Of a stretch of 64,000 nucleotides of DNA, positions 62,993 through 64,000 are shown in pieces (within the stretch, counting starts at the first letter, position 1; every line of letters begins with the position of its first letter). This DNA comes from Alphaproteobacteria bacterium (lineage in GTDB: Bacteria > Pseudomonadota > Alphaproteobacteria > CACIAM-22H2): positions 186,001-250,000 of the forward strand of contig JAFKFM010000009.1 in the NCBI GenBank assembly GCA_017308135.1. Direction: 5' to 3'. The position numbers were made by a program, and so were the translations under genes. The notes below the pieces were generated by a model. The model saw nothing but the letters and a program-made list of their open reading frames with translations. It did no database searches and was not told where the DNA came from.

Positions 62993-63643
62993 TTACGCTT
63001 GCATCAACAAGCCGAGAAGCCGCTTCTGCAGATCGTCCGAATTCGACGACGTATCGTTCGAATTCGAGAACCACGACGCGAAATCCGGCTGCGTCAAGTT
63101 CTGCGCCTGGCTGTAGGCCTGCGACATGCGCTCGTGCACGCGATTCGCGAAATTCTCGCGCATCGTTTTGTCGAACGTCGCGAACTCCGCCGACGACAGC
63201 TTGCCGTCGCCGTCGGCGTCGGCGGAAGCGAAGGCTTCCTCGGCCTTCTCGGCGCCCTTGCCCGATTTCGGGCCATGCGCCTCGCCGAACGCCTTCAGCT
63301 CGTCCGCGCTGACCGCGCCGTCGCCGTCGGTATCCATCTCCGACATCATGTCGGCGGCGGATCTGCCTTCACCCGGCGGGCGCGGCGGCGGACCGAAAGC
63401 GCCTTGGGCGCCGCCGGATTCCTGCGCGCCCAGCAGCGCCGACTGCATTTGCGCCGACAGGCTGTCGGCGAAGGATTTGAGTTCGGTTTTGGACACCGAA
63501 CCATCGCCGTCGGAATCGATCGACGAGAACAAATCCTCGAGGCTGGCACCCGCTTTCGACTCTTCGGTCGACGGGCTCGAAGACCGTGTTTGGAAATAGG
63601 ACGAAACGCTCGAATAGCTGCTGTATCCGGAAATCGACGTCAT
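62993..63643 (-). CDS. EF-hand calcium-binding protein
   Basis: A 216-residue protein with three canonical EF-hand loops: DSDGDGSVSKTE (43-54), DTDGDGAVSADE (104-115) and DADGDGKLSSAE (142-153), each with the usual Asp/Glu ligands. The ends are Ser/Tyr/Asn-rich and flexible. There is no signal peptide, but Ser-rich N-termini of this kind are seen in secreted or calcium-signalling proteins of alphaproteobacteria. A short hairpin GGCGCGG/CCGCGCC lies past its stop between convergent genes. Direct repeats upstream (63764-63782) may be regulatory. Confidence 0.92.
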   Translation of the reverse strand: MTSISGYSSYSSVSSYFQTRSSSPSTEESKAGASLEDLFSSIDSDGDGSVSKTELKSFADSLSAQMQSALLGAQESGGAQGAFGPPPRPPGEGRSAADMMSEMDTDGDGAVSADELKAFGEAHGPKSGKGAEKAEEAFASADADGDGKLSSAEFATFDKTMRENFANRVHERMSQAYSQAQNLTQPDFASWFSNSNDTSSNSDDLQKRLLGLLMQA

Positions 63644-63763
63644 TGAACAATCCTTCCCGTTGAAAAACGGCGCCACGAACGCGCCGCAAAGGAAGGAAAT
63701 TCAATGCCCGTGCCCGGCAACGAAATGTACGGGCCGGAATTCCGCGAACGATTTCGGGAGAAG

Positions 63764-63782
63764 GCGTTACGTAGCGTTACGT
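63764..63782. repeat. Direct repeat GCGTTACGT x2, 10-bp spacing
   Basis: GCGTTACGT at 63764-63772 and again at 63774-63782, one helical turn apart, in the non-coding gap between the EF-hand gene and the next gene. Possible tandem protein-binding site. Confidence 0.5.
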
Positions 63783-63837
63783 CGCGCGCGGCAAGCGCGA
63801 TGCTTGCGGCAAAACCTGCCGAGGGAAATCTGCCGCG

Positions 63838-64000
63838 TCAGATCAGCAGGTCGATACCTTTGATCTGAGTGATATCGCCGTCGAGGCCGCCGGTGCCCGC
63901 TTGCATCAGCTGCACGGCCACGTTCGTCGATCCGTCGCCGTTCTCCGCCGCGTCGGCGGCGGCCAGGAAACGCTGGATGTAGCGGTCGACGTATTTCTCG
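63838..64000 (-). CDS. Hypothetical protein, C-terminal fragment (cut by window edge)
   Basis: The last 53 residues of a minus-strand gene that starts beyond the window. The end reads YVDRYIQRFLAAADAAENGD and GLDGDITQIKGIDLLI. No family is recognised from this piece. It precedes the EF-hand gene in the direction of transcription, with a gap of about 194 bases, so they may or may not be linked. Confidence 0.6.
   Translation of the reverse strand, partial: EKYVDRYIQRFLAAADAAENGDGSTNVAVQLMQAGTGGLDGDITQIKGIDLLI

Noticed and set aside
1..64000. CRISPR arrays, insertion sequences, prophage or integrase genes
   Set aside because: No spaced direct-repeat arrays, transposase or integrase motifs were seen on either strand.

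Overview
The window is one continuous stretch of a GC-rich bacterial chromosome with almost no wasted space. Gene content points to an alphaproteobacterium: aerobic-type cobaltochelatase subunits CobS and CobT next to a J-domain protein, a type II (RibH2-like) lumazine synthase under an FMN riboswitch, HutF-type histidine breakdown, tripartite tricarboxylate transport, an Lhr/PdeM repair pair and several cryptic conserved small proteins. A Rhodospirillales-like or Hyphomicrobiales-like host fits best; the exact order cannot be settled from the sequence alone. No insertion sequence, phage or CRISPR array was seen.

Layout: 1-4270 (+) holds the end of a malate synthase, a HigBA toxin-antitoxin pair, a malyl-CoA-lyase-family enzyme, accA, meaB and rpmB. 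4377-11590 (-) holds three exported hydrolases, cobT, cobS and a J-domain protein. 11731-14450 holds small exported proteins, an SDR and an NTF2-like protein. From 14431 to 35298 every gene is on the minus strand: a photolyase/FAD-oxidase/DUF1365/cyclopropane synthase/transporter/DUF3833 operon, an Lhr-PdeM pair, a TauE-like exporter with two paralogous unknown proteins, an RND efflux pair, a TPR protein, small unknown proteins, a gene-poor stretch of almost 1 kb, and a GNAT/XRE-cupin/DUF1203 group. 35476-38490 (+) is a complete tctB-tctA-tctC uptake operon. 38719-42462 holds small metabolic and regulatory genes, the FMN riboswitch with ribH, a 25-residue membrane protein and tRNA-Arg. 42818-52435 holds a lipoprotein, a dimethylglycine/sarcosine dehydrogenase-like enzyme, apt, a PAS histidine kinase and hutG/hutI/hutF. 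52432-59263 (-) is a three-gene ATP-grasp/alpha-E/transglutaminase system. The end has a Bcr/CflA efflux protein, an alpha/beta hydrolase, several unknown proteins and an EF-hand protein.

The most notable items are: (1) the photolyase-led operon, preceded by a promoter that matches the -35/-10 pattern of the singlet-oxygen sigma factor RpoE (ECF11) although no such sigma factor is in the window; (2) the fused circularly permuted ATP-grasp/alpha-E ligase with two transglutaminase-like partners, a predicted but biochemically uncharacterised peptide or amide-forming system; (3) a family of three paralogous proteins of 122-129 residues with no function I can recognise, two of them coupled to a TauE-like exporter; (4) a 16-bp-arm perfect inverted repeat upstream of a marR gene; and (5) the gene-poor stretch 32790-33769 with an orphan nested hairpin and five copies of TTCGAAC.
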